NCBI RefSeq assembly: GCF_000226115.1
Contig: NC_016457.1
Span: 9,672,001 to 9,736,000 of the forward strand
Origin: Thermothielavioides terrestris NRRL 8126
Taxonomy: Eukaryota > Ascomycota > Sordariomycetes > Sordariales > Chaetomiaceae
Reading direction: 5' to 3'
Length of the DNA stretch: 64,000 bases
The notes under the pieces are model-generated. The model saw only the letters and a program-made list of their open reading frames with translations. It searched no databases and was not told where the DNA came from. Below, piece after piece: positions 11,559 through 21,985 of the stretch (positions are counted from its first letter, which is position 1; each line of letters starts with the position of its first letter). The translations under genes were made by a program, and so were the position numbers.

Positions 11559-12910
11559 TCACTCGTACATGTAACAGTATTCCCCCTCCACGGGCGACAC
11601 AAGCTGCCGAATTGACTTGGCGGGGCCGAGAACTCCTAAATCCATCATAGTGTCGAGCGTGACGTTGGGCGTCGGAGGAACTGCAGTACACATCTCGGTC
11701 AGCCGTGGCCCCTCAATACCAAGCAGCAACTCCCACCAGCCCACCAGACTCGCAGCACTTACTATTCGCAGCCGTCGACGTGCCCCAAACCTGTCGCGTC
11801 CTTCCCTCGATGTTCTGGCCCTGCCAGATGGTCCACACGCGGTCGACTTGCGTGTGATGCAGCCAGAAGACCGGGTCGCTGGGACTGGCATAGACGTCGA
11901 GCGCGTGGAGCCCGACCTGCCAGTGGCCGCTCGCGTGGATCCCGCCGGGCACGCCGCCGGCCATATCCATCTCTTCGTTGACGCAGCCGAGATCATCCTT
12001 GCACCCGTCCACCAGCGCGGTGACGGCGCTGGGGCGCGTGCCCTTGCTGAATTCCGGACTGAGATCCCTCGTCAGGCAGCGCGGGTTGTAGCCGAGCCCG
12101 CCGTCCGGACCCTTGGGCTCGTAGCCGACGGGGCCCAGCCTGACTTCGTATTTCCCCTCCGCGAACGGTCCCTCCGTCACGCACCCGCCCCCGGTCGCCG
12201 GCGGGATGAGCTTGACCAGCCCGCCGGGCAGGCCGATCGGCGTGGCGTTCCTCCCGGGCACGAACCGCCCATTCCCGCCGAGCGACGTGTCGCTGCCGTC
12301 GAAGAGCTGCGCCCGGCGCGGGTCCCGCCACGAGCGCGTCCAGTCCCAGTAGGGCAGGGGGCCGGCGTAGCCGCAGCGCGCGCGCAGGTCGGTCTCGAAG
12401 AGGTGCACCAGGTGCCGGTGGAAGGGCAGGAAGAGGCCGGAGCCGTGCACGAAGGGCGTCTGGTCGATGTGCGTCACGATGAAGTCGTCGTAGCGCGTGC
12501 GCGCGCCGGGCGCGTGCGTCGCGTTGGTGCGCTGGATCTCCGACGGCAGCGCGTTGAGGCAGTGGATTGATGCGATGAAGGATTTCTTTTCCGGGTTCGT
12601 GAGGGCGTTCCTGGGGAAGAAAAACACACGACGTGTTAACGTTGACACACACAGAGGACGGAGTGGCAGGCGCAGGATAAGGTACGCTATGGGGTAGAGC
12701 GCGCGACATAGCCTACCATTCCTTGCGGCGGCGGATGTTTTCGGCCGTGCAGCCTGTCGTGGCGGCCGCGATGAGGTGAAGAGTGTTTTGTTGATACTGC
12801 TTTTGCAGCACGGCGATGCGCTGGGACGCGACCATCTCAGGATCCGGCGTGAGAGGAGCCGCGAGAGCCACGGCGAGGAATGTAAGAAGAATAGTGACGC
12901 GAGCGAGCAT
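11559..12910 (-). CDS. Secreted tyrosinase-family copper oxidase
   Basis: Exons 12717-12910, 11763-12610 and 11559-11680 give 387 residues. The introns are 106 nt (GTAGGC...CCCAG) and 82 nt (GTAAGT...TGCAG). Residues 1 to about 18 are a signal peptide (MLARVTILLTFLAVALA). The CuA histidines are H112, H120 and H129 (THIDQ, FVHGSG, FHRHLVH). The CuB histidines are H290, H294 and H317 (IHASGH, WLHHTQVDRVW). Both triads are complete, so the enzyme should bind two coppers and oxidise phenols, or act as a catechol-oxidase-like member. The protein ends soon after the copper domain (EGEYCYMYE), without the C-terminal lid of melanin tyrosinases. The start at 12910 is chosen for the signal peptide; a Met 44 codons upstream would hide it. 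Confidence 0.9.
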
Positions 12911-13442
12911 CTCGGTGATATGTATCTTGCTAAAGGTAGAAGAAGTCTGAACGCTCGGTTGCCGAGTTTGTGTGAACCCGTTGCCGCGAACTGCGGCCGG
13001 TCGAGAAGTCGGGATTCTGTTTTCGCGGTCCATGTTGAGTGTGCAGGAAGAAGAAGAAGATCGAAGAGATCGACGAGGAGCGGGTATATATAGACGCTCG
13101 CCTGCCGGATTTGCAAGAGCTTGTCGTGTGGCAAACCACACTGGGTCCGGCCGCGTCACCGGTGAACGGCGTCTGCATGCCAACGCGGTCATGCGCGCTT
13201 TAGCTGCAGAACGAGTGCATAGTCCTGTGGTGATATCATTGATCCCGGCTCGCCGGCGGCTTCCACCGGACGCGATGGACCACACGGCCGCAGGCCCGAG
13301 TCGACCGGCATCAATACATTCAGCGAGGCCTGCCTGCCCGCCCAGCCAACAGCCTTCCTCCAAAATCCGCGTATAGGTTCACCGATCAAGTTAGAGAAAA
13401 CCAGGCTTACCCCATCCCCCCTCCTTTTCGGACATAGCCTCA
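12911..13442. other. Tyrosinase promoter region and downstream region of the bHLH gene
   Basis: Non-coding on present evidence. It contains the TATA box of the tyrosinase gene at 13085-13092; the far end is the 3' region of the bHLH gene, which lies on the same strand. Confidence 0.5.
13085..13092 (-). promoter_or_regulatory. TATA box of the tyrosinase gene
   Basis: TATATATA, about 175 bases upstream of the tyrosinase ATG on the minus strand. It is followed by a GA/CT-rich leader, as often seen at fungal promoters with a TATA box. Confidence 0.5.
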
Positions 13443-14102
13443 TCACCAGCCGCCGAGAGCCTTCTCCAGCAGCAACCTGTTCCTCTCCGCCATCACCGTT
13501 TCGCGCTCCTGCAGCAGCACGCCGACGCGCTGACGCGCCAGCTCCAGAATCTTCGCCTTGTTGACTCCACGACTGCGGCTGCCGCAGGCCTTGCTCGGTT
13601 GCCCAGGCGACGGCGCGTTCTGTTCGCCTCCTGTGTTCTTGTCGCCCTGTTCTTGCTCCTGCACCTCGGTGGCGAGGTCGTCATGGCTGCTGCAGCGGAC
13701 GTGCAGCGCCGCCTGCAGGCTCTCGAACTCGGCGCCGAGCTTGTCGCGGTAGCGCTTGCCGACGCGGTTTTGTTTGCGGCGCTGGTCAGGCGGCGCGGGC
13801 GTTTCGCTTGTCGTCATGGGGTGCGAGGGACTATCCTGTGGAGTATTTGGGTCTTGCCGCGTGAGCAGCTTGGTGTCGGCGGACGCGTGTTGCTTCCCAG
13901 CATTGCTTCTAGTGTCTGCGCTGTCGCCGTGGATGGGGCCGTGTGCGGGAGGCCTGGCGCGGCGCTTCTTCGGGCTGTCATGCATGTTCGCTTTCGTGTA
14001 CGCGGCCGGTTCCGCAGACATGGGGCGCGCGTTTGAGGACCGCTCAGTGCTCTGCTGTCGGGGTTTGGCGTTGCTTGGTTGATCAGTTTGAATGACTGCC
14101 AT
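13443..14102 (-). CDS. bHLH transcription factor
   Basis: One exon, 219 residues. The N-terminal 107 residues are polar and look disordered, with a KKRRAR basic cluster at 45-50 that could be a nuclear signal. The bHLH domain starts at 108: the basic region RRKQNRVGKRYRDKL runs into helix 1 (GAEFESLQAAL), then a long acidic and Gly/Ser-rich loop of about 45 residues, then helix 2 (NKAKILELARQRVGVLLQE), close to the C-terminus. The N/R/Y/R pattern of the basic region matches fungal bHLH factors that bind E-box DNA. The long loop and the lack of any other domain are typical of small fungal members. Its target genes are unknown; the tyrosinase gene lies 530 bp downstream on the same strand, which may be chance. 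Confidence 0.75.
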   Translation of the reverse strand: MAVIQTDQPSNAKPRQQSTERSSNARPMSAEPAAYTKANMHDSPKKRRARPPAHGPIHGDSADTRSNAGKQHASADTKLLTRQDPNTPQDSPSHPMTTSETPAPPDQRRKQNRVGKRYRDKLGAEFESLQAALHVRCSSHDDLATEVQEQEQGDKNTGGEQNAPSPGQPSKACGSRSRGVNKAKILELARQRVGVLLQERETVMAERNRLLLEKALGGW

Positions 14103-14964
14103 TGCTGACGATCACGGACGGCGGCGATCGGGGTCGCGTACCCGATCCAACCAAGCCGCTGTACAGTACAAACATTTGTTTGTGGTGGCTGTCCGGGCCA
14201 CGTGGCTGAGTTTTGCCGCAGTGCCAAATCGAGGAAATGGCCTCAGCTTCACCCTGCCTGAGCTGAGTGCGCATCGCAGACATACCTGGTCAATTACCTA
14301 CGTCGGTAACGTTCGCGTGCGTCCAGTGTACGACTGCATGGCTTGCGGTTCGAGGCAATGCCAAACAGTGGCCCTGGGTTGCATTGCTGCCTGCCCAGGA
14401 GAAAGCGTGCTTGGGAAGGAGCAGCCGAACCTTGGAACGATCATGCTCCCCTCCCCTCAAGGAACGAATCTTTCCGGCATCCAAGGAACTGGCCTGCAAA
14501 GTTGCCCTCTCGAAATGGCGCTTACAACAATGACACCTCGACTTATGACAAGGAGAAAGCTGCAACTTTTTCTACCTACCGGATGCACCGTGCCTCCGCC
14601 TGAGCAGACGATCCAGGTCAAGAGCTCACACAATCGGACGGGTTTTGTCATCCTCCCCCCGGCTCGCTCTGAGATCTCGAATCAGAATCTGCCTTGTGAG
14701 ACAAGAGCGTGCTGCGAAGACATTGCCAACTGCATGCTTTAACTCGACGAGGTACCTCGGGCATCTTTCCTCATCCTTGTCATCCAAGTCCGCCTGCCTT
14801 TAGATCGGCCATCTCCCTGGACGGCATCATCCTCTAGTTGGAGAAAGCCTCCTTCGCTCGATCCCACGCCCATCGCTCCGCCAACTCGAGTAAGCCACCC
14901 CATACAGGAATGCGCTGCCAAGGCAAGAGGTGGGAAGAACACTACCCGCTCACTCAGCCTACGC
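14103..14964. other. Intergenic region
   Basis: A 216-codon plus-strand frame at 14092-14742 has no recognisable domain and codon use unlike the neighbouring genes, so I do not call it. Nothing else is supported. Confidence 0.45.
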
Positions 14965-15117
14965 ATAGTCGCAAGGATCGACGCCGTGCAGGCGGAGTAC
15001 TCGGCCTTCTAGACGCTGCACGAGGCCGAATAGCAGGAGATCCGCGGCATCATCGAGGCCAACAAGCCCTTTGGGAACAGGTATCCGCCCGCGATGCAGG
15101 CGAAGATGGGACATTGA
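14965..15117 (+). pseudogene. Relic of an aldo-keto reductase
   Basis: In the frame starting at 14965 the sequence reads IVARIDAVQAEYSAF, stop, TLHEAE, stop, QEIRGIIEANKPFGNRYPPA and then a proper stop at 15117. The first piece matches the aldo-keto reductase segment that normally reads like AVHPIAAVQxEYSPF near the NADPH pocket. The second piece resembles the C-terminal end of the same family. The roughly 100 residues that should lie between them are missing, and two in-frame stops remain, so this is a deleted, dead remnant. Confidence 0.6.
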
Positions 15118-15258
15118 CGAGCCGGGACCGGGGGGGGGCGGGGGGAAGGCATAAGGGAAGGTGAGTTACTGCATTGTGGACTTTTTTTGTTATGTACTCC
15201 TACTGCTGATCACACAAGCAGATCCAAAACAAGTATTTCTTCCTCTACTCGAGGCGTG

Positions 15259-15263
15259 AAAAA
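15259..15263 (-). terminator. RNA polymerase III terminator of the tRNA gene
   Basis: Five T in a row on the minus strand, 40 bases past the tRNA 3' end. This is the usual Pol III stop signal; it is the first T-run downstream of the tRNA. Confidence 0.5.
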
Positions 15264-15302
15264 GACATGGGGCTTCCCACGGCGTCGCCTCTGAAATCGA
15301 AG

Positions 15303-15416
15303 GGGCTCAATCGGGGATCGAACCCGAGACCTCGCACATCTTGGTTGCTTCTTCTCAAGCAAGGAGAGGAGAGTATCCATCCCGAAGCGCGAATCATACC
15401 ACTAGACCATTGAGCC
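15303..15416 (-). tRNA. tRNA-Pro(CGG) with a 42-nt intron
   Basis: On the minus strand the acceptor stem GGCTCAA pairs with TTGAGCC, with C as discriminator. The T arm TCGGG-TTCGATC-CCCGA is perfect. The anticodon stem CGCGC pairs with GTGCG (one G-U pair), and the loop reads TTCGGG then T, so the anticodon is CGG. The intron follows position 37, the standard place in eukaryotes, and removing its 42 nt leaves a 72-nt tRNA. The gene decodes the proline codon CCG, common in the GC-rich genes of this window. Confidence 0.9.
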
Positions 15417-15890
15417 GAGTCGGTCTCGAGCTGTGGAACCTGTAGGTGATAGCGCTGTGCGTGGTGCAGTGGAGTCCATTCTGCAAAGCTTTCAGTTCAC
15501 GGCTACTAGTTGCCGTATCTAAGACCAGATGTCTCGAATTTCGCATTTGCCAACGCTTGTGTCTTCATAGGTTTTCCTCAGAGGCGCGTGGTGTGGGAAA
15601 GAGGCCAGGCGAATCGCGGCGATTGTTTGTATAGACACCGACCGACTTCTTGTCAGAATATGCGGCCCTGAGCAAGAAAGTCCCAATAACGAAAAATGGG
15701 GCACCATTAACAGGAGTTTTTAGCTCAGTGGTTCAACACTTCTCTCCGCTCTCTCCTCTCATATCCCTCTGCTGATATGCGAAATATTAATATCGGATAT
15801 TTGTAACGTAGCTGCTCGCTGAGAGAACAACAGCTCTGTCTAGTAAATGCGCACCAGACACCCTGAATCTGCCCTTCACGACCGATCTGG
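15417..15890. other. Intergenic region between tRNA-Pro and the SDR gene
   Basis: AT-richer than its surroundings, with ATATTAATATCGGATATTTG around 15784-15804. No gene supported; it should hold the 3' UTR of the SDR. Confidence 0.45.
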
Positions 15891-16937
15891 TCACAGCGCT
15901 CTCTCGAATGCGCCACCTCGCATGGTCACGGCGAGCTTGTCCTGAAGAGTATTTTCGTCAGCACCCAGTCTTCACACGGCGCCGCAACCATGGGACGCTC
16001 ACCTGCACAAGCCGCGGACACCAGCTCGAAAGGAACCAGACAAACGTGGCCCCCAGCCCGCGGTACACCCGACCGGTGACGCCGCCCAGCGCATCAGAAA
16101 CAACCTTCTCGGCAAACACCTCCGCCGGCATGCCCTTTATAAAGCTCTCGCCAGCTTCCCGCCGCTTGGTCTCCTCCTCGGAGACCCTGAAAAACGACCC
16201 CTCCGGAAGGGTCAGCGGCGGGCTGCTCGCCGTCATATTGGTCGCGACGGCGCCGGCGACCACCGAGAGCACGCGCACGCCGTACGGTCGCAGCTCCAGC
16301 CGCAGCGCCTCGCTGTACTGCTCCATCGCAGCTTTCGAGGCCGCGTAGACGCCTGTTGTGCTCGCCAGCCCGGCGGCGCGCGGGAGTGTGTCAGCCAAAT
16401 CACACATGGTGGCAGGCAATCCACCGACGGCGGATGATATTAGAACGTGGCAGGGCATAGCAGGGACACTGGCATGGGGGCAGACGCACCCATCCACGGC
16501 GTGGTGATATGCGCGGCAGTCGAGCAGATATTCACCACGATGGCCCCGGGCGCGGCCGCAACAAGCAGCGGCGCAAACGCCTTCGTCGTCTCCAGGACGC
16601 CAAAGAAGTTGGCATCAAACACGTCGCGCGCGACGCGGACGTCGGCGTCAAGCGCAGGCACGACGTACGGCACGCCGGCGTTGTTGACGAGGATGTCCAG
16701 CGTGCCGCCCGTGGCCTTGCGCACGGCGGCGACGGCCGCATCGATGCTCGCGCGGGAGGTCACGTCGAGCGGGAGCCGCGTCACGTCGGGGAGGTGTGCG
16801 AACTCGGGCGGCATCTTGGCGGGATCGCGGGCGGTGGCGAAGACGTGGAAGCCGCGCTTCTGGAAGGCGACGGCGAGGGCCGCGCCGATGCCGCCCGCGC
16901 TGCAGCCCGTGATGAGGACCGTCTTCTTCGGGGGCAT
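15891..16937 (-). CDS. Short-chain dehydrogenase/reductase (Ayr1-like, classical SDR)
   Basis: Exons 16490-16937, 16003-16352 and 15891-15941 give 282 residues. The introns are 137 nt (GTGCGT...ACAG) and 61 nt (GTGAGC, branch TGCTGACG, TTCAG). The Rossmann motif TGCSAGGIG lies at residues 10-18, NNAG follows DILV, and the catalytic residues are S139 (NICSTAA) with Y152 and K156 (YAASK). The sequence around PYGVRVLSVVAGAVATNM is typical of fungal 1-acyl-dihydroxyacetone-phosphate reductase-like SDRs, NADPH enzymes of the ER or lipid droplet, but that substrate is only a family guess. The third exon is chosen because its splice signals are excellent; without it the frame would end 14 codons into the intron at 15958. 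Confidence 0.8.
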
Positions 16938-17035
16938 GGTGGGACGGGGATGGCCGTTGGGTGTAGATGAATGCTACCACTGCTGCCACTTCCCTTGGGT
17001 TGGAAAGCGTAACGGAAGATGCGAAGAGGTTTAGA

Positions 17036-17338
17036 AAGCTAGGAAAGGTGTCGAGCTCTTTATAAGTTGTTAAAAGCGTATTAATCGCCTTTGTTAAATT
17101 CTCTTCTTCAGCTATAGGTATCAGGTCGCTATTATCTAGTTGATTCCAAGTTCGGAATCGGTCGGGGGGAATGCTGTTGTTGTCTAAGAGATGGCGAATG
17201 ATATCAGCGGTGCTTCTATTTGCTGGGATTGACTCGCGCATCGTCAATTCGTCCATCTTCGCATTTGTAAGCTTAAGATTGGATTCAGTAAGCAGAGTCC
17301 GGAGTGCTTGGTTTTTGAGTTTCTCAGCGAGTCCCAGC
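17036..17338 (-). other. Orphan open frame of lower GC content, probable relic
   Basis: A minus-strand frame bounded upstream by TAG near 17339 reads LGLAEKLKNQALRTLLTESN, then KMDELTMRESIPANRST, IIRHLLDNNSIPPDRFRTWNQ and AEEENLTKAINTLLTTYKEL. It looks like a real helical protein segment of about 100 residues but matches no family I can name. It is clearly lower in GC than the SDR gene beside it. It could be the N-terminal part of a decayed transposon-encoded or mobile gene. It is open into the SDR 5' region, where the reading becomes meaningless. Confidence 0.35.
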
Positions 17339-18258
17339 TAACTTATCAAGCGAGGAATTCCGTTCTTGTCGAGTGAGCTAACCGCCGAAAAGTCTCCGGT
17401 CACTGCGTATTCATGGGCCGATTGTTTACTCCGGTCCCACATCCCCCTCGGGATTGTCCATCCTTAGCCTCACGGACCGGCCGGATTTGATCCCGATGAG
17501 CTTGAATTCTGCGACGACGAGATAACCGTGCTCGCCCGATCTGGGACTCCCCCCGGCTTCTGTCCCAACCTGTGGCCGTTCAAGCCCACGGCGTTTGGCT
17601 CATTGCAAAATGATGGTCCGCGGAAACAATCTCTCATGCAGCCCAGAGAACAGGAGGCCTAATTCAATACCGTACCGCCTAAGTTCCTCTCTGTCATTCT
17701 GTTTCATCCTTTCCTCGTGCCTTGGCTGTCACGAGTCGCTCTCCAACTAATGTAGGCGACTTGTATCCAATCTGAAGCCAACAACTGCTTGGCATCCGTT
17801 GGTTCACCGATCACGCCCTGAGAGCAAGATCAGTATGATTCTATGGACAGTTTTCTGCCTCGCTAGGCAGCCTTTCCTTTCACCCCCCGGGGGGGGGGGG
17901 GGGGGGGGGTCCCTCGAGCCTCAAGGGAAGTCAGTTAGGGACTCAAGTTGCGGGAAACTAGACAGTCTTGATGATCATGTGCTCTTACCTGTCTCGTTGA
18001 TGGCAAGGTGGTCGTCTGCAGCCACTGTTTTAATGCATATGAGGGGGGTGAGTATGGAAGACAATTGGTTGCGATCATACACAACGTGCAGGACGGTTGG
18101 TTGTTGCCGCCCAACATGTTGGTCGTTGGCTTCTCTCCATATTAGAGGCATCCAACCCCGCGCCAGAGTTTTCCTCCATTTTCCTTCTTCCATCTCTCAC
18201 CCACCCAATAGCGACGTATCTGCACTTTTCAAGCCTGTGTACCAACGCCGTAACCAAC
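17339..18258. other. Intergenic region with a poly-G run
   Basis: No coding frame supported. It contains a C6/G21 tract and, near its end, the pyrimidine-rich promoter and leader of the gene at 18259. Confidence 0.45.
17889..17909. repeat. Homopolymer of 21 G, preceded by six C
   Basis: Read directly from the sequence: C6 at 17883-17888 followed by G21. Such runs are length-unstable and error-prone, so the exact count is not reliable. Confidence 0.9.
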
Positions 18259-20369
18259 ATGTCGCTCGATTCTCCCCTTCCCCTTCTCAGACCCAACCAG
18301 TTGCTGCCAACACAGGAAACCTTCTCCGGGCTGTTAGAGAAGCTGCTGACTGTCTTCGGTGTCGAGTCAATCTTGGATGGAAGGGGCCTTCCCAGTCAAC
18401 CTCTCCAGCGTGAAATTGTTGGTGACGTCCCCCGTTACGTCCTCCGACCAATGGTTGGCAATGACTTTCATGTCCAAACTTCGTTCGGCTGTTCGCCTTC
18501 CTGGAAGGCTCTGCTGCAGCTCGACCAGGACGACGGGAGGGCGGACAAGATATGCCTTCCCCTCTGCGACGTCGCCCAACATCCCAAGTCGGAGCAAGCG
18601 ATCGTCACCAAATCAGTCCAACAGATCGCCAAGCTTCTCCGCTCCGCCTGGCCGGATGCGACCGTCGTTGGCCCTTCAAAACGTCGCCAACTTGGGCCAC
18701 CCTTCGTTGATTCCGAGCTGCCGGATTACCAACTTTTCCGATGGCTCGCCTCAAAGGACCTCAACCCTGTTGGCGAAGGGGTCTTCTTGACCCATCTCTA
18801 TAACTCGGCGGATGATATGCTCTATCGACCCCTTCGACAGGAAGACGTACGTGTTTCCCCTTATGACCTGCCGGTTCCATGGTTTATTAGCTTCACGCGC
18901 TGTTGAGTTGGCATGAAAGACCAGAACTAATGCTATGATTTGTCCCTCTCTCTCCCCTACAGCGAGGCCTCGCTTTCAAGCCGTCCCCAGAGGCAGAGCG
19001 GACACAAATCTCTGTAGACAGAAGCTCGACTGCACTGAAACATTGCGAGCGCCTAGCCGGTCAGGTTCTATCCGACCGATACGATGCCCAGATATGGTGG
19101 GTGCTCTCAAATCTCTCAACAGTTCAAGTATTCTGCTTTTCATCGAAAGTCACAAGCCGCTGATAGCGGCCATCGTTGCCTGCGTTTAGGTCATTCACCG
19201 GCCCGGATCGCTGGGTTATCTCGTTGCCAGTGATTGCAGCGATTCTTCTCCTTATGACGCATCCGACCAAGGAGGTTGAGCCCCTACCTGACAATCCTGA
19301 CCGAGACTTGTCGTGGACTTTGGACTCTCTTCACGGATTCTGCAGGAAAGACGGACTTGAAGACGGCAATCGCCATCTGTCGTGGTCGCTGGGCACGTTT
19401 CCAGACCGCTGGATGTACCTCAACTTCATCTTCCACTACTTCACCCCGCACGATACCGACGCGGACAAGTGGATTGGCTCCGGTATTCGCTGCGACCGTC
19501 AGACCATTACGGTTCCCATCGGGGGTCCTAGAGGCAGAGCGACATTTATAGAACAGCGAGTCTGGTTCAGCGTACGCACTGCCACGGCATACGATGATAG
19601 TCGCGCGCCGGACCTCGCTAAGCGACTGCTAAAGGGGCCGGCTACTCTCGGGTTCGTCCTGGACGATGTGCTCCATCATCCGATCAGGATGACACAGAAG
19701 GATTGGGAAATGCGCGGGCTGGAGCCTGTCAAAGGCGCTTCGGGTGTAACGGCTTTCCAAATGCTCCTTTGGGGTGGGGTGGACGAATGGAGCAGACGCT
19801 GGAACGCTTGTCTTGACTATGTTGACAGACTTCACGAAGTCCAGGTAGTCCTCTCCCTTCTCTCCAAGCAGGGCCGCCCTATGCTAAACGCTGACAATTC
19901 GTGGCTACCAGATTGAGGACATAGATGGCAGCGACCCAGAGAAGCTCAATGACCTCATGTTTGACCCTCGCGGCTCGCTGGCCAAGAAATACTTCGTCAC
20001 AGCGCACCTCCTCAAGATCTTCCGCCGGCACATCGACGTTCTGCCCCGTTCCCTTCAGCAGATGAGATCAAAGTGGCAGAGCACGTACCCAGGCGTGGAC
20101 TCGGATCTCCTCGAGCGTTTTGACAATCCCACCCAGTTGACGCTGCTGAAGAACTGGTCTCGGCTGGTAGACCACGCTGGCGCTCTGCACGAGAAGCTTG
20201 CCCACAGGATTGAGAAGAGGTCGGGCGAGCTCTTGAACCTCAGGAACACTGTGAGCATTACCGACCCCAACCCCACAGACCGGCATGCAAACCACCGTGA
20301 GGTGGAGGAGCATACCATTTGCTGACCATCTCGCAGCTGCTGCTCGCCAGGGCAACTGTCCGCAATTGA
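18259..20369 (+). CDS. CorA-like fungal protein lacking the membrane segments (five exons)
   Basis: Exons 18259-18846, 18963-19096, 19190-19844, 19912-20250 and 20337-20369 give 582 residues. The introns are 116, 93, 67 and 86 nt, each with a usable donor, branch and acceptor (for example GTACGT...CTACAG and GTAGTC...CGCTGAC...CCAG). The N-terminal two thirds match no domain I can name. The end, LLKNWSRLVDHAGALHEKLA followed by RIEKRSGELLNLRNT, matches the helical segment before the transmembrane part of fungal CorA-like proteins, which normally continues with a LFNATAVRE-like piece and two membrane helices. Here the last exon gives LLLARATVRN and then stops, so the membrane part is absent. 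If the fourth intron is retained, the protein ends at 20325 instead. Probably truncated or decaying. Confidence 0.6.
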
Positions 20370-20679
20370 TTTGCAGGAATAAGACCAGTTGGGATGAATC
20401 CTGAGGGTTCGATGGGAGTCAGGGGATGAAACATCTTAAGAATAGGCTCTCATCTGGATCCATTGAGCCGGGCACTGACCTCAGGCAACGTGTCCGTGGA
20501 CTTCCGTCCGATAGCTCTTTTACCTTCTCATCGACATGCGGCCAGGGTGTGGACAGAAGATTGTTCCGGTCGCTCAGAACTCACTCGGGTTTCGATCCAG
20601 GAATTCACCTTCATTTGCGCTCACCACTGCATTTCCATAAGCTGCAGTCAGCCCTCCGTCTCGAGCAAGACCCCCCTCC
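20370..20679. other. Intergenic region
   Basis: No supported gene and no sign of the missing CorA-like transmembrane exon. Confidence 0.4.
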
Positions 20680-20823
20680 TTACGCCTCGTAATTGACATC
20701 AAGCAAATCCAACCAGTGCTCCGTATTCTACACCGCCTCCTCCAGTCCCGCCTTATTCCCCACCTCATCCGCGTCAACCCCGAACCTTAACTCCGTCTTC
20801 GCAGATCTGCACTCCTCCGACAT
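20680..20823 (-). pseudogene. C-terminal relic of an unidentified protein
   Basis: On the minus strand the frame from 20823 reads MSEECRSAKTELRFGVDADE, then VGNKAGLEEAV, a TAG stop, NTEHWLDLLDVNYEA and a final TAA. The composition and the clean ending look like the tail of a real protein with one premature stop (consistent with CAG or GAG changed to TAG). I do not recognise the family. Confidence 0.35.
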
Positions 20824-21233
20824 GGCTTCGTAAGCCAGTTAAGGAGCAGCACCTGCTGGCTCCGGATCCGAGCCTATCAGCATTGGTACACTACTGCGGA
20901 AGAAGGCAGCGGCAATCCACCGTCCTTTAATGGGCTGATGCGAACAGACCCTCGTTCTCGCGAGGTTGCTGATGGTCCTCGTTTTGGATCCTGGGCAGGG
21001 GCCTGATCTTCGCAGTTGACGAACACCGCGACCGCAGGAAAAGGACTGGGTGGAGTTCGGCTTTTCGCGTCTAACGGTGGCAGAGCGAGATCCTGCTGAA
21101 ACTGCAACTTACATACCTACCGTATATAGCATACCCAAAAGCGGGGGTGCCCCCTTATTCTCGGAGCTGCTGTCTTGCTATTCCACCTCTCTCCATCAAA
21201 CAACAGCCCCCATCCAAGATCCATCATCCCACA
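20824..21233. other. Promoter region of the second methyltransferase
   Basis: No gene supported. A TATATAG box lies at 21123-21129 and is followed by a C/T- and CA-rich leader up to the ATG at 21234. Confidence 0.45.
21123..21129 (+). promoter_or_regulatory. TATA box of the methyltransferase gene at 21234
   Basis: TATATAG, 105 bases before the start codon, with a pyrimidine-rich stretch (CTCTCTCCATCAAACAAC) between them, a common fungal promoter layout. Confidence 0.45.
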
Positions 21234-21937
21234 ATGAGCACCACCACCACCACCACCACCACCCCACGCAACACCTACGGCCTCGGCTACGAGGCGTCGC
21301 AGGTGCAGCACCACGAGTGGCGCACAGCCGAGAACAGCACGGCGTACCTGCTCCCGCACCTGCGGCGGGCGGTGGAGCAGAACCCGGGGCTGCGCGTGCT
21401 GGACGTGGGCGCGGGGTCGGGCACGATCTCGGCGTCGCTGGCGGCGTACCTGCCGGAGGGCGAGCTGGTGGCGACGGACATCTCGGAGGCGATCCTGGAG
21501 CGGGCGCGGGCGCACGCCGCGGCGCGCGGGGTGCGCAACGTGACGTTCCGCGCGGCCGACGCGTACGCGCTGCCCTTTGCCGACGCCTCCTTCGACGTCG
21601 TGCACGCCCACCAGGTGCTGTGCCACCTGAGCGCGCCCGTCGACGCGCTGCGCGAGATGCTGCGCGTGACGCGGCCGGGTGGGCTCGTCGCCGTGCGCGA
21701 GTCCGACATGCGCATGTGGTGCTTCTGGCCCGAGACCCCCGCGCTGGAGAGGTTCCATCGGCTCGCGGTGGACGTGATGCTGGCGAACGGCGGGCAGGAC
21801 AAGGGCGGCCGCCAGCTGGTCTCGTGGGTGCTGGACGCCGGGGTGAAGCGGGATGATGTCGAAGCCAGCTTCGGGACGTGGTGCTACAGTACGCCGGAGG
21901 ACCGGCGGGCTTGGGGTGAGTGCGAGTTCAAGGAAGC

Positions 21938-21985
<48 letters not shown>

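Noticed and set aside
14092..14742. 216-codon plus-strand frame
   Set aside because: No motif, starts inside the bHLH gene on the opposite strand, and codon use is unlike neighbours.
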